From UBA6059 sp965227155 (GTDB lineage Bacteria; Bacteroidota; Bacteroidia; Cytophagales; Cyclobacteriaceae): a stretch of DNA of 64,000 bases. The stretch spans positions 3,658,001 through 3,722,000 of the forward strand of contig OZ245731.1 of assembly GCA_965227155.1 (NCBI GenBank), written 5' to 3'. Positions 9,286-18,181 of the stretch are shown here, piece by piece (the first letter of the stretch is position 1; each line of letters starts with the position of its first letter). The notes under the pieces are model-generated. The model was not told the DNA's origin, searched no databases, and saw nothing but the letters and a program-made list of their open reading frames with translations. Both the position numbers and the translations under genes were made by a program.

Positions 9286-10158
9286 ATGAAAGCATATGTC
9301 TTTCCCGGACAGGGATCACAGTTTCCTGGTATGGGTAAGGAACTCTATGAATCTGATGCGGCAGCAAAAAAGCTTTTTGATCGGGCCAACGAGATTCTTG
9401 GTTTTGAAATAACCAAAATCATGTTTGAAGGCTCTGCTGATGAACTCAAGCAAACAAATGTAACACAACCGGCTATATTCCTGCACTCGGTAATATTGGC
9501 ACAGTCCATTCAGGATTTTAAACCTGACATGGTAGCCGGTCATTCCCTGGGTGAATTCTCAGCCCTGGTAGCCAATAACGTACTTAGCTTTGAAGATGCC
9601 TTAATATTGGTTTCAAAACGAGCTCAGGCTATGCAGAAAGCCTGCGAATTAAACCCATCGTCTATGGCGGCGATTCTAGGTCTTGAAGATGATAAGGTAG
9701 AGGAAATTTGTGCATCGATCGAAGGGATTGTAGTGCCGGCAAACTTTAATTGTCCCGGTCAGTTGGTTATTTCTGGTGAGACGGAGGCTGTCAATGCAGC
9801 TTGTGAGGCAATGAAATCTGCAGGAGCAAAGAGGGCTTTGCCACTACCTGTGGGTGGTGCATTCCACTCGCCGCTGATGGAGCCAGCCAGAGAAGAATTG
9901 GCCTCTGCAATCGAGGCTACAGCATTCTCTGAACCATCATGCCCGGTATACCAAAATGTGGATGCACGACCTCATACGAATATTAATGAGATAAAATCAA
10001 ATCTTATTCAGCAACTGACAGCCCCAGTGAGATGGACCCAAAGTGTGCAGCAGATGGTGTCTGATGGTGCAGTAGAGTTTATTGAATGTGGTCCGGGCAA
10101 AGTATTACAGGGTTTGGTGAAAAAAATCCATAGAGAAGCAGAAGTATCAGGAATCTAA
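9286..10158 (+). CDS. fabD: Malonyl-CoA:ACP transacylase
   Basis: Transfers malonyl groups from CoA to acyl carrier protein for fatty acid synthesis in the cytoplasm. The 290-residue protein opens with FPGQGSQ (residues 6-12), has the nucleophile Ser87 in GHSLGE and the partner His193 in GAFHSPLMEPA, all in the expected order. Length is as in the family. It starts at ATG 9286 and is followed after 12 bp by a dienoyl-CoA-reductase-like gene on the same strand, so the two are probably cotranscribed. Confidence 0.95.
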   Translation: MKAYVFPGQGSQFPGMGKELYESDAAAKKLFDRANEILGFEITKIMFEGSADELKQTNVTQPAIFLHSVILAQSIQDFKPDMVAGHSLGEFSALVANNVLSFEDALILVSKRAQAMQKACELNPSSMAAILGLEDDKVEEICASIEGIVVPANFNCPGQLVISGETEAVNAACEAMKSAGAKRALPLPVGGAFHSPLMEPAREELASAIEATAFSEPSCPVYQNVDARPHTNINEIKSNLIQQLTAPVRWTQSVQQMVSDGAVEFIECGPGKVLQGLVKKIHREAEVSGI

Positions 10159-10170
10159 ATATCAAACAAT

Positions 10171-11037
10171 ATGAGCTACAATGAAGGCATGCTTCGCGAT
10201 GGAGCACTAGATGGCAAAACCATCATCATCACCGGTGGAGGTACCGGTTTGGGTAAGTCCATGGGGCTTTATTTCTTAAAGCTAGGAGCTAACCTGGTAA
10301 TCACCAGTCGTAAGCTGGATGTGTTGAAGGCTACTGCCGAAGAAATGGAAAAAGAAACCGGTGGGCAAGTATTGCCGGTAGAATGTGATGTGCGCGAATA
10401 CGATAAAGTGGAGAAAGTTATTGAGGCAGCATACGATAAGTTTGGCAATGTAGACGTATTGGTAAACAATGCCGCGGGTAACTTCATCAGCCCTACTGAA
10501 AGGTTATCGCATCGGGCTTTTGATACCGTAGTAGATATCGTATTGAGAGGGTCTTACAATTTCACCCTTGCACAAGGCAAAAAATGGATTGAAGATAAAA
10601 AGCCCGGCAATGTGCTAAACGTGGTTACCACTTACGCATGGACGGGTTCAGCTTATGTTGTACCATCGGCATGTGCCAAAGCGGGTGTGCTTTCTATGAC
10701 CCGGTCGCTTGCTGTGGAGTGGTCTAAATATAACATCCGGATGAATGCGGTGGCACCAGGTCCGTTTCCGACCAAGGGTGCCTGGGAAAGGCTTCTACCA
10801 GGTGACTTAAAAGAAAAGTTTGATCCCGCCAATAAAGTGCCTGTAGGCAGGGTAGGAGAGCATCAGGAGCTTTCTAACCTTTGCGCTTATCTGGTATCGG
10901 ATTTCAGTGCCTATGTAAATGGTGAGGTCATCACCATTGATGGTGGTGAGTGGATCAAAGGAGCAGGTCAATTTAGCATGCTGGAAATGGTAACACCACA
11001 AATGTGGGACATGCTGGAGGCCATGCGTAAAAAGTAA
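10171..11037 (+). CDS. Short-chain dehydrogenase of the 2,4-dienoyl-CoA reductase type
   Basis: A 288-residue SDR with the NADP(H) loop GGGTGLG (residues 22-28) and NNAAGN (99-104). The usual YxxxK pair is absent: at that place it has Ser166 and Lys170, with Tyr155 eleven residues before the serine. The same Tyr-Ser-Lys spacing is known for mammalian mitochondrial 2,4-dienoyl-CoA reductase (DECR1), and the rest of the chain, including a long acyl-binding loop around GPFPTKGAWERLLPGD, fits that subgroup. It would reduce dienoyl-CoA from unsaturated fatty acids with NADPH. It follows fabD by 12 bp, and a strong terminator comes after it. The generic alternative is an unspecified SDR. Confidence 0.8.
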   Translation: MSYNEGMLRDGALDGKTIIITGGGTGLGKSMGLYFLKLGANLVITSRKLDVLKATAEEMEKETGGQVLPVECDVREYDKVEKVIEAAYDKFGNVDVLVNNAAGNFISPTERLSHRAFDTVVDIVLRGSYNFTLAQGKKWIEDKKPGNVLNVVTTYAWTGSAYVVPSACAKAGVLSMTRSLAVEWSKYNIRMNAVAPGPFPTKGAWERLLPGDLKEKFDPANKVPVGRVGEHQELSNLCAYLVSDFSAYVNGEVITIDGGEWIKGAGQFSMLEMVTPQMWDMLEAMRKK

Positions 11038-11048
11038 TACTTTAAAGC

Positions 11049-11105
11049 AAAAGCGGCTTCCCCAAATTCGGTGTGTATTACACAGAACTCAGGGAAGCCT
11101 CTTTT
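11049..11105 (+). terminator. Strong terminator after the fabD operon
   Basis: Arms AAAAG-GGCTTCCC (11049-11062, one unpaired C) and GGGAAGCC-CTTTT (11092-11105, one unpaired T) enclose a small second hairpin, GTGT-ATT-ACAC (11073-11083). The stem ends in CTTTTG on the plus strand. The A-run on the left arm could also help terminate typA transcripts from the other side. Confidence 0.7.
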
Positions 11106-11235
11106 GTATATGAGTTAGATCAATTCAGATCTCTTTCTTTTCTATTCGCTAAGGCCAGTGCCCTTATAACCCAACCTAAAGGCTGCAAATGTGGTTTAAA
11201 GCAACCAGGCGATTCAGAAAATAAACCAGAATTGT

Positions 11236-13041
11236 TTAATTGGCTTTTGCTGACTCTCTTTTTCTAGCATTTTCGTCCAATAGAATCTTACGCATTCTAA
11301 TGGATTTAGGAGTAACTTCTACGTACTCATCCTTCTGGATATACTCCAATGCCTCCTCCAGGCTAAACCTTTTCTTAGGTGCTATTTTGATACCCTGATC
11401 TGATCCTGAAGCACGCATATTGGTGAGCTTTTTACCTTTCTGGATGTTGACAACAAGGTCATTGTCACGGGAGTGTTCACCAATAACCTGACCTGTGTAC
11501 ACATCTTCACCCGGATCTACGAAAAACACTCCTCTATCCTGCAGTTTGTCAATAGCATAGGGAGTACCCACACCTGCTTCCATGGAAATAAGAGAACCAT
11601 TGATACGGCCACTGATAATGCCCTTGTAAGGTTGATAAGCCAAGAATCTGTGTGTCATGACCGCCTCACCGGCTGTTTGCGTAAGCATATTGTTTCTTAA
11701 TCCGATCAATCCACGAGCAGGAATATCAAACTCCAGGTGCTGGATGTCGCCTTTAGGCTCCATGATTTTCATTTCACCTTTTCTTTGGGTAACCAATTCA
11801 ATGACTTTACCAGAGTATTCTTCGGGCACATCCACTACCAGGTGTTCAACGGGCTCGTGCCTGATACCATCTATTTCTTTGAATAGAACCTGAGGTTGAC
11901 CAACCTGGAACTCATAACCTTCCCGGCGCATTGTCTCTATCAAAACCGACAAATGCAGTACACCTCTGCCATATACCAGGAACCTGTCCTCTGATGAAGT
12001 TTCCTGAACCCTAAGGGCAAGGTTTTTCTCTGTTTCCCTCATCAGGCGATCGCGAAGGTGCCTTGAAGTAACAAATTTTCCTTCCTTGCCAAAGAAAGGG
12101 GAGTCGTTAATGGCAAATAGCATGCTCATAGTAGGCTCATCTATGGCTATACGAGGCTGAATCATAGGATTCTCATAATCTGTGATGGTATCTCCGATAT
12201 CAAAACCTTCGATACCAGTAATGGCGCAAATATCACCGGCCCTTACTTCTGAAACCTTCACCTTACCAAGCCCTTCAAACACTTGCAGTTCCTTGATTTT
12301 AACCTTTTTTAGACTACCATCTTTTTTAGATAATGCCAGCTGCGCACCTTCTTTCAATACTCCTTGGTACACGCGGCCTATCGCTATTCTACCTACAAAT
12401 GAGGAATAATCAAGCGAAGTTATCTGCATGGCAGGTACACCTTCCTTAAAAGGAGCAGGCGGTATGATCTCAATAATGGTATCCAGAAGTTCGGTTAAAT
12501 CTTCCGTAGGTTTTTTCCAGTCTTTGCTCATCCAGCCGTGCTTGGAAGAACCATATAGGGTCTGGAAATCAAGCTGCTCTTCTGTAGCATCCAGCGAAAA
12601 CATAAGGTCAAATACCTGCTCATGCACTTCATCAGGACGGCAATTCTCTTTATCTACCTTATTTACAACAACTATCGGCTTCAAACCCAGTCCAAGTGCT
12701 TTGCTAAGTACAAACCTGGTTTGCGGCATAGGCCCTTCAAATGCATCAACCAATAGAATTACACCATCGGCCATTTTCAATACACGTTCCACTTCACCAC
12801 CGAAATCGGCGTGACCAGGGGTGTCTATGATGTTGATTTTTACATCTTTGTACGTAACGGAAACATTCTTTGAAAGAATGGTAATACCTCGTTCTCTTTC
12901 CAGGTCATTATTATCAAGGATTAACTCATCCTTTTCTTCGCCCTCCCGAAATATTTTCGAAGCATAGATAATTTTGTCAACTAGAGTGGTTTTGCCATGG
13001 TCAACGTGAGCGATGATGGCAATATTTCTGATATTTTGCAT
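11236..13041 (-). CDS. typA: Ribosome-associated GTPase TypA/BipA
   Basis: Translational GTPase of the elongation-factor family that assists ribosome assembly and stress responses. Motifs in order: AHVDHGKTT (G1), RERGITI (G2), DTPGHADF (G3) and NKVD (G4), then EF-G-like domains and the BipA C-terminal domain. I start it at ATG 13039-13041 (MQNIRNIAIIAH), which gives about 601 residues, the normal size. An in-frame start at 13086 would add 15 residues but would place translation upstream of the -7 element TAATTTTG at 13062-13069. The gene diverges from metG. Confidence 0.95.
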   Translation of the reverse strand: MQNIRNIAIIAHVDHGKTTLVDKIIYASKIFREGEEKDELILDNNDLERERGITILSKNVSVTYKDVKINIIDTPGHADFGGEVERVLKMADGVILLVDAFEGPMPQTRFVLSKALGLGLKPIVVVNKVDKENCRPDEVHEQVFDLMFSLDATEEQLDFQTLYGSSKHGWMSKDWKKPTEDLTELLDTIIEIIPPAPFKEGVPAMQITSLDYSSFVGRIAIGRVYQGVLKEGAQLALSKKDGSLKKVKIKELQVFEGLGKVKVSEVRAGDICAITGIEGFDIGDTITDYENPMIQPRIAIDEPTMSMLFAINDSPFFGKEGKFVTSRHLRDRLMRETEKNLALRVQETSSEDRFLVYGRGVLHLSVLIETMRREGYEFQVGQPQVLFKEIDGIRHEPVEHLVVDVPEEYSGKVIELVTQRKGEMKIMEPKGDIQHLEFDIPARGLIGLRNNMLTQTAGEAVMTHRFLAYQPYKGIISGRINGSLISMEAGVGTPYAIDKLQDRGVFFVDPGEDVYTGQVIGEHSRDNDLVVNIQKGKKLTNMRASGSDQGIKIAPKKRFSLEEALEYIQKDEYVEVTPKSIRMRKILLDENARKRESAKAN

Positions 13042-13061
13042 TGTGCAGCTTAATTGAGGCG

Positions 13062-13069
13062 CAAAATTA
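13062..13069 (-). promoter_or_regulatory. Candidate -7 element for typA
   Basis: TAATTTTG on the minus strand is an exact TAnnTTTG, 20 bp before the preferred typA ATG. No good -33 TTTG was found at 17-23 nt. Confidence 0.4.
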
Positions 13070-13166
13070 GTGTATTTATTTTCCATAAGTTTCTATATCC
13101 ACAAAAGAAGTTGTGTTAACACTGAAACATGCACTTTATGGACCCTACATTGCCCTTCAATATTTC

Positions 13167-13174
13167 TATATTTG
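13167..13174 (+). promoter_or_regulatory. Candidate -7 element for metG
   Basis: TATATTTG is an exact TAnnTTTG ten bases before the metG ATG. It would give a leader of only a few nucleotides, and no -33 partner was identified. Confidence 0.3.
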
Positions 13175-13183
13175 CGGCTCTAT

Positions 13184-15217
13184 ATGGGTAAGCAATACAA
13201 AAGACATACAGTTACGGCAGCTTTAATTTATGCTAATGGGCCGATTCACATTGGTCATCTGGCTGGCTGTTATCTTCCAGCAGATATATATGTTCGTTAT
13301 TTACGTGCAAAGGGTGAGGATGTGGTATTTGTGAGTGGCACCGATGAGCATGGAGTGCCGATTACATTAAAGGCAAGAAAAGAAGGAAAAACGCCCAAGC
13401 AGGTAGTTGATCATTACTACAATCAGATCAAAAAATCATTTGCTGATTTTGGTATCAGCTTTGATATTTATTCCCGTACCAGCAATGAAACACATCACAA
13501 GACCTCTGCTGATTTTTTCACCAACTTGCATGAGAAGGGGATTTTTGATGAAGTGGTGAGTGAGCAATTCTATGATGAGAAAGAAGCCCAGTTTCTGGCT
13601 GACCGCTATATTGTGGGTACCTGCCCAAATTGCGGCAATGAGAATGCATATGGAGATCAATGTGAGAAATGTGGGTCAACCCTCAGCCCAAACGAATTGA
13701 TCAACCCACATTCGATGCTTTCCGGTGAGAAGCCAATCAAGCGAGAAACAAAAAATTGGTACCTGCCTTTAGATAAGCTACAACCCAGGATTGAAGCATT
13801 TATCGAGCAGCATCAGGATTGGAAAAGCAATGTGTATGGTCAATGTAAATCGTGGTTGAATCAGGGTTTGCATGCCCGTGCAATGACCCGCGATTTGGAA
13901 TGGGGTGTAAAAGTGCCTTTAGCAGAGGCTGAAGGTAAGGTATTGTACGTGTGGTTTGATGCACCCATTGGCTACATTACAGCTACACAGGAACTTCTGG
14001 GCGATAATTGGGAACCCTATTGGAAGGATGAAGAAACGAAGCTGGTACATTTTATCGGGAAGGACAATATCGTCTTTCATTGCATCATCTTTCCATCAAT
14101 GTTGATGGAGCATGGTGGCTATGTATTGCCTGATAATGTGCCAGCCAATGAGTTCATGAACCTTGAGGGACAGAAAATATCAACTTCCCGTAACTGGGCT
14201 GTTTGGTTGCATGAATACCTGGAGGAATTTCCCGATAAGCAGGATGTGCTGCGGTATGTACTATGTGCCAATGCACCGGAAACCAAAGACAGTGATTTTA
14301 CCTGGCAGGATTTTCAGGCCCGCAACAACAATGAGTTAGTAGCTATTTTCGGAAACTTTATCAATAGGGCAGTTGTACTTACCCACAAATATTACGAAGG
14401 GGCAATTCCTGAAGCCAAAAATCTTCAACCTATTGATTTGGATACTCTGGAGAAACTGCAGCAATTCCCAGGAAAAATAGGGCAGGCTATAGAGCAATAC
14501 CGATTGAGAGAGGCACAAGCGCATTTAATTGATCTGGCACGCTTAGGTAATAAATACCTCGCCGATACAGAGCCCTGGAAGCTTATCAAAACAGATCCTG
14601 AAAGGGTAGGGGCCATCATGAACACTGCACTGCAAATAGCAGCCACATTATCCATTGTATGTGAGCCTTTTTTGCCGTTTACTGCTGATAAGCTCCGGAA
14701 GATGCTCAGGATTGACCAGGCTCCCTGGCAGGCTGCTGGACAGCAAAGCCTTATACCTGCAGGGCATATCATTGATAAGGCCAGTTTGTTATTTGAAAAA
14801 ATAGAAGATTCAGTAGTAGAAAAACAGATTCAAAAACTAGAAAAATCAAAAGCTTCAATGGATACATCAGCGAATATTGCGCCACAAAAGGAAGTCATTT
14901 CCTATGAGGATTTTATGAAAATGGATATGCGGGTAGGTACTATCCTGGAAGCTGAAGCTGTACCTAAATCCAATAAACTTCTTAAGTTTTTAGTGGATAC
15001 TGGTATCGATAAGCGCACGATATTAAGTGGTATTGCCAAGCATTATAAACCCGAAGATCTAATTGGCCAGCAGGTTACTGTATTGGTAAATCTGGCACCT
15101 CGCAAGATTATGGGTTTTGAAAGTCAGGGCATGATCCTGAGTGCCGAAGATGAGGAGGGAGGCCTTAAGCTGCTACAACCCAATGCAGTAACCAACAATG
15201 GAGCAGGTATCAGCTGA
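13184..15217 (+). CDS. metG: Methionyl-tRNA synthetase
   Basis: Charges tRNA-Met. The 677-residue protein has the class I HIGH motif (ANGPIHIGHL), four zinc-binding cysteines (CPNC and CEKC near residues 146-162) and a KMSKS variant (GQKISTSRNW). The last ~110 residues, from YEDFMKMDMRVGTILEAE, form the fused C-terminal tRNA-binding (EMAP/Trbp111-like) domain. I choose ATG 13184 (MGKQYKRHTVTAALIYANG); a longer in-frame start at 13070 adds residues with no match to the family. A TATATTTG (13167-13174) just upstream may be the -7 element, implying a very short leader. Confidence 0.96.
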   Translation: MGKQYKRHTVTAALIYANGPIHIGHLAGCYLPADIYVRYLRAKGEDVVFVSGTDEHGVPITLKARKEGKTPKQVVDHYYNQIKKSFADFGISFDIYSRTSNETHHKTSADFFTNLHEKGIFDEVVSEQFYDEKEAQFLADRYIVGTCPNCGNENAYGDQCEKCGSTLSPNELINPHSMLSGEKPIKRETKNWYLPLDKLQPRIEAFIEQHQDWKSNVYGQCKSWLNQGLHARAMTRDLEWGVKVPLAEAEGKVLYVWFDAPIGYITATQELLGDNWEPYWKDEETKLVHFIGKDNIVFHCIIFPSMLMEHGGYVLPDNVPANEFMNLEGQKISTSRNWAVWLHEYLEEFPDKQDVLRYVLCANAPETKDSDFTWQDFQARNNNELVAIFGNFINRAVVLTHKYYEGAIPEAKNLQPIDLDTLEKLQQFPGKIGQAIEQYRLREAQAHLIDLARLGNKYLADTEPWKLIKTDPERVGAIMNTALQIAATLSIVCEPFLPFTADKLRKMLRIDQAPWQAAGQQSLIPAGHIIDKASLLFEKIEDSVVEKQIQKLEKSKASMDTSANIAPQKEVISYEDFMKMDMRVGTILEAEAVPKSNKLLKFLVDTGIDKRTILSGIAKHYKPEDLIGQQVTVLVNLAPRKIMGFESQGMILSAEDEEGGLKLLQPNAVTNNGAGIS

Positions 15218-15331
15218 TTTTATAGGTATGCTGGCTGATCGATTAAGTAAAAATTAATTTTATTTTTCCAGCATAATATTTTGATAGAAGTATCTCAACC
15301 ATATATTTGATGCATATATCAATGCTTAACT

Positions 15332-15727
15332 ATGGCCGGAGAGGGAAAAAAGAGAATTGTTAAAGATTATGATGCGTTGCCTGAAGAAATTGTAAATCAG
15401 GTGAAGCTGACTTATCCTTATGGATTTGCAGATAATCTCATCACTTATCTGAATAAGGAAGGTAAAAAGGTATCTGCACTACCTTTTGAAACAGATGAAA
15501 TTTACTATCTAATAAGGATGAGCCAGATTGAAGCTGAGCGTATCATTGAAGAGGATGATGATTACGATGAGGATGGCAATCTAAAAGATGAATTCACCGA
15601 AAGTTTTGACGGGATAGATAGTGATGAAGGAGATTCTTCTGATGAAGTAGTAAGAAAACCTAAGCGTACTGAGGAAGAGGAGGAAGATGTAGAGGAGGAT
15701 GAAGATGGTGATGATAACTACTACTAA
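15332..15727 (+). CDS. Small conserved-looking protein with a very acidic C-terminal tail
   Basis: A 131-residue protein. Residues 1-70 look like a compact domain (IVKDYDALPEEIVNQVKLTYPYGF, with YYLIRMSQ later) that resembles short Bacteroidota proteins sometimes annotated as 'DNA primase' without support. Residues ~75-131 are almost entirely Asp, Glu and Ser (EEDDDYDEDGNL, TEEEEEDVEEDEDGDDN), so the tail is disordered and strongly negative. No catalytic motif is visible. Its stop overlaps the pth stop by 4 bp on the opposite strand. Function unknown; an acidic tail could contact a basic partner. Confidence 0.75.
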   Translation: MAGEGKKRIVKDYDALPEEIVNQVKLTYPYGFADNLITYLNKEGKKVSALPFETDEIYYLIRMSQIEAERIIEEDDDYDEDGNLKDEFTESFDGIDSDEGDSSDEVVRKPKRTEEEEEDVEEDEDGDDNYY

Positions 15728-16284
15728 TTGTTAAATTGGCTCATAGTTCGCTGCAAACCAATAGTAGCGAACCCCATGACCATTTCCGCTGCCCTGTCCA
15801 TAAATACTGGCAATTCTTTAAACTCTTCCTGCGTAAAATTGCTGAGCACATAGTCTACCTGCTGTCCTTTATGAAAATTGTCTCCTATGCCAAACTTCAG
15901 TCTCGCATAGTTGCTTCCACCTGTAAGTTGCTCGATATTTTTAAGCCCATTGTGCCCTGCTGAACTGCCCTTTCCCCGCATTCTCAATTTCCCAAACGGA
16001 AGAGATATGTCATCTGTAATCACCAGTAGATTATCCTTTTCAATTTTGAGTTGCTGCAGCCAATAATTTACTGCTTTGCCACTGAGGTTCATGTAGGTTG
16101 TAGGCTTGATGATATGAATCTGCCGCCCCTTGTGCTTTAGTAATGTAATACTTGCATATTTTTCAGTCTCAAAGCTTAAACCATGCTGATCGGCCATTCT
16201 ATCAGCTACGAGAAAGCCGATATTATGCCGTGTGAGCTCATATTCTCCTCCAATATTTCCAAGGCATGCGATTAAGTACTTCAT
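15724..16284 (-). CDS. pth: Peptidyl-tRNA hydrolase
   Basis: Releases tRNA from prematurely ended peptidyl-tRNA. The 186-residue protein has the family residues Asn10 (CLGNIGGEY), the catalytic His20 (ELTRHNIGF), Asp91/Asp92 (VITDDISLP) and the GKGSSAGHNGLKN loop. Length is standard. It converges with the acidic-protein gene, their stop codons sharing 4 bp, and lies downstream of rplY, a frequent neighbour of pth. A terminator sits between rplY and pth, so pth probably has its own promoter near 16290-16330. Confidence 0.96.
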   Translation of the reverse strand: MKYLIACLGNIGGEYELTRHNIGFLVADRMADQHGLSFETEKYASITLLKHKGRQIHIIKPTTYMNLSGKAVNYWLQQLKIEKDNLLVITDDISLPFGKLRMRGKGSSAGHNGLKNIEQLTGGSNYARLKFGIGDNFHKGQQVDYVLSNFTQEEFKELPVFMDRAAEMVMGFATIGLQRTMSQFNN

Positions 16285-16338
16285 AATTCAGCTTTTGAAA
16301 TTAATGAATGCTACATTGAAAAGGGCTATGCATTAAAA

Positions 16339-16366
16339 AAGGTTGCCTCTTTGTAGGGGCAACCTT
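16339..16366 (-). terminator. Terminator of the prs-rplY transcript
   Basis: Perfect arms AAGGTTGCC (16339-16347) and GGCAACCTT (16358-16366), 10-nt loop, followed on the minus strand by a run of six T (complement of 16335-16340). Confidence 0.85.
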
Positions 16367-16390
16367 CCTGATAATTTTCTGATTGAAATT

Positions 16391-17017
16391 TTATGATTCT
16401 GCTGATTCCGCTTCTGCGCCTTCAGCTTCTTCATCTTCTCCCTCTTCTTCATCGTCGGCACTACCGCCTCTAAGTGCTCTAGGGATGTTAACTACTACTA
16501 CAGAAACTCTTGGGTTAGTCAGGATTTCAAAATTATCTGTTTCGATCTCACCTACTTTGATAGTATCGCCAAGATTAAGCTTAGATACGTCAAGCGTTAA
16601 TGATTCTGGCATCTGATCCGGCTTGGCTTTTACAGTAAGCTTTCTGTTTTTGATCAATAGTTTACCACCTTTGATTACACCAGGTGCATTACCCTCTACG
16701 TGTACAGGAATATCCATTTTGATTGGTTTGTTACCATCCATTTCAAGGAAATCCGCATGTAAGATGATTTCGTTAACCGGATGGAACTGAATATCTTGAA
16801 GGATGCATCTCTTCTCTACGCCTTCGATATTCAAGTGTACGAAATGCGCATCATTAGTGTAAACCAATTCTCTGAAAAGAATCATAGGAGCATAGAAATG
16901 AATTTGCTCGCTTGCACCGTATACTACGCAAGGTACATTGCCTTCTTCTCTAAGTCTTTTAGACTCTTTTTTACCGAGATTTGCTCTTTTAAACCCTATA
17001 ATCTCTACTGTTTTCAT
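16391..17017 (-). CDS. rplY: 50S ribosomal protein L25 (Ctc form)
   Basis: Binds 5S rRNA in the large ribosomal subunit. The 208-residue chain is the long, general-stress (Ctc) version: the N-terminal L25 domain (residues ~1-95, KRANLGKKESKRLREEGNVP) plus a beta-rich C-terminal domain, then an acidic tail from about residue 183 (DDEEEGEDEEAEGAEAE). The tail is common in Bacteroidota L25. It follows prs by 25 bp on the minus strand and ends before a clear terminator. Confidence 0.94.
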   Translation of the reverse strand: MKTVEIIGFKRANLGKKESKRLREEGNVPCVVYGASEQIHFYAPMILFRELVYTNDAHFVHLNIEGVEKRCILQDIQFHPVNEIILHADFLEMDGNKPIKMDIPVHVEGNAPGVIKGGKLLIKNRKLTVKAKPDQMPESLTLDVSKLNLGDTIKVGEIETDNFEILTNPRVSVVVVNIPRALRGGSADDEEEGEDEEAEGAEAESAES

Positions 17018-17042
17018 GTTTATGTTATTGATTGTTAAATGA

Positions 17043-17972
17043 TTACTTTATAAATAGTGAACTTATAGATTCATGATCATGAATCTTTCTAATGGCTTTA
17101 GCAAATAGATCTGCTACTGTAAGTACTTTAATTTTATTGCTTTCCTTTTTAAGAGGAATGGTATCTGTAACGATAAGCTCTTCTAATGCTGATGACTCAA
17201 GATTTTCATAGGCTTTGCCTGAAAGTACCGGGTGAGTACAAATAGCCCGTACAGAGTTTGCACCCCTTTCCTTGATAAGGTTTGCAGCTCTTGAAATTGT
17301 ACCTGCTGTATCGATAATATCATCAACCAAAACCACGTCCTTGTCTGTAACGTCTCCAATGATCTGCATACTGGCAATTTCATTGGCTCTTTTTCGATGT
17401 TTATCACAGACAACCATTTCAGCACCAAAATGCTTGGCATAGGTACGAGCCCTAGCTGTACCTCCCACATCAGGAGAGGCAAAAATCAGATCATCAAGCT
17501 TTAACTTCTTTAGGTAAGGAACAAAAATGGCTGTACCATCAAGGTGATCTACCGGGATGTCAAAAAAGCCTTGGATTTGTCCCGCATGCAAGTCGCAGGT
17601 CATCAGTCTGTTTGCGCCCGCAGAGGTCAACAAGTTGGCCATTAGCTTGGCAGCTATGGATACCCTGGGTTTATCCTTACGGTCCTGGCGTGCATAGCCG
17701 AAGTATGGCATCACGACGGTAACATATTTCGCACTAGCTCGTCTCGCAGCATCAATCATGAGCAGAAGCTCAAGGATATTGTCAGAAGGAGGGGTGCTGG
17801 ACTGGATTAGAAATACATCGCTTCCTCTTACCGATTCATCAAAAGCAAAAGAAAGTTCACCGTCGCTAAATTTTTGGGAAATGGATTTGCCAAGGGGCTT
17901 TCCGTAAAAATGGGCAATTTCCTCTGCCAGTTGTCTGGATCCTGTACCGGCAAATATTTTGACTGAAGACAT
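17043..17972 (-). CDS. prs: Ribose-phosphate pyrophosphokinase
   Basis: Makes PRPP from ribose-5-phosphate and ATP for nucleotide, His and Trp synthesis. The 309-residue protein shows the N-terminal FSDGE motif, RQDRKDKPR in the ATP flap and the PRPP loop VLVDDIIDTAGTI. Length is standard. It is cotranscribed with rplY downstream. A terminator and tRNA-Gln lie just upstream. Its ATG is at 17970-17972. Confidence 0.96.
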   Translation of the reverse strand: MSSVKIFAGTGSRQLAEEIAHFYGKPLGKSISQKFSDGELSFAFDESVRGSDVFLIQSSTPPSDNILELLLMIDAARRASAKYVTVVMPYFGYARQDRKDKPRVSIAAKLMANLLTSAGANRLMTCDLHAGQIQGFFDIPVDHLDGTAIFVPYLKKLKLDDLIFASPDVGGTARARTYAKHFGAEMVVCDKHRKRANEIASMQIIGDVTDKDVVLVDDIIDTAGTISRAANLIKERGANSVRAICTHPVLSGKAYENLESSALEELIVTDTIPLKKESNKIKVLTVADLFAKAIRKIHDHESISSLFIK

Positions 17973-17998
17973 GGCAGCTTCTTGTAGTTAAAATAAAG

Positions 17999-18021
17999 AA
18001 TCCCGGTCTTAAACCGGGATT
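17999..18021 (-). terminator. Terminator between tRNA-Gln and prs
   Basis: Perfect 8-bp arms AATCCCGG (17999-18006) and CCGGGATT (18014-18021). On the minus strand it follows the tRNA by 8 nt and leads into a T-rich stretch, so it should end the tRNA transcript before prs. Confidence 0.75.
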
Positions 18022-18028
18022 TTAATGT

Positions 18029-18100
18029 TGACCGACCAGGGCTCGAACCTGGACTCTTCTGAACCAAAATCAGACGTGTTGCCAGTTACACCATCGGTCA
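18029..18100 (-). tRNA. tRNA-Gln (anticodon TTG)
   Basis: The minus strand folds into a 72-nt cloverleaf. The acceptor arms TGACCGA and TCGGTCA pair perfectly, the anticodon stem-loop CTGATTTTGGTTCAG carries TTG, and the T-arm contains GGTTCGAGCC. No CCA is encoded. It lies between purL and prs, all on the minus strand, but has its own -7 element and terminator. Confidence 0.95.
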
Positions 18101-18124
18101 ATGACCCCCTTGAATTTGGGAGTA

Positions 18125-18132
18125 CAAAAGTA
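18125..18132 (-). promoter_or_regulatory. Candidate -7 element for tRNA-Gln
   Basis: TACTTTTG on the minus strand fits TAnnTTTG, 25 bp before the tRNA 5' end, a suitable distance for a short precursor leader. Confidence 0.4.
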
Positions 18133-18181
18133 GATTTTATTTTATAAAATGAAAACACTGCTTCAAAAAAAGAATCGAGAA

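Noticed and set aside
13042..13183. Longer N-termini of typA (to 13086) and metG (from 13070)
   Set aside because: The extensions lie at or upstream of the -7 elements and do not match family N-termini; the two would also overlap each other.
17828..18067. Minus-strand open frame overlapping tRNA-Gln and the prs start
   Set aside because: It runs through the tRNA, a terminator and the conserved prs N-terminus in another frame.
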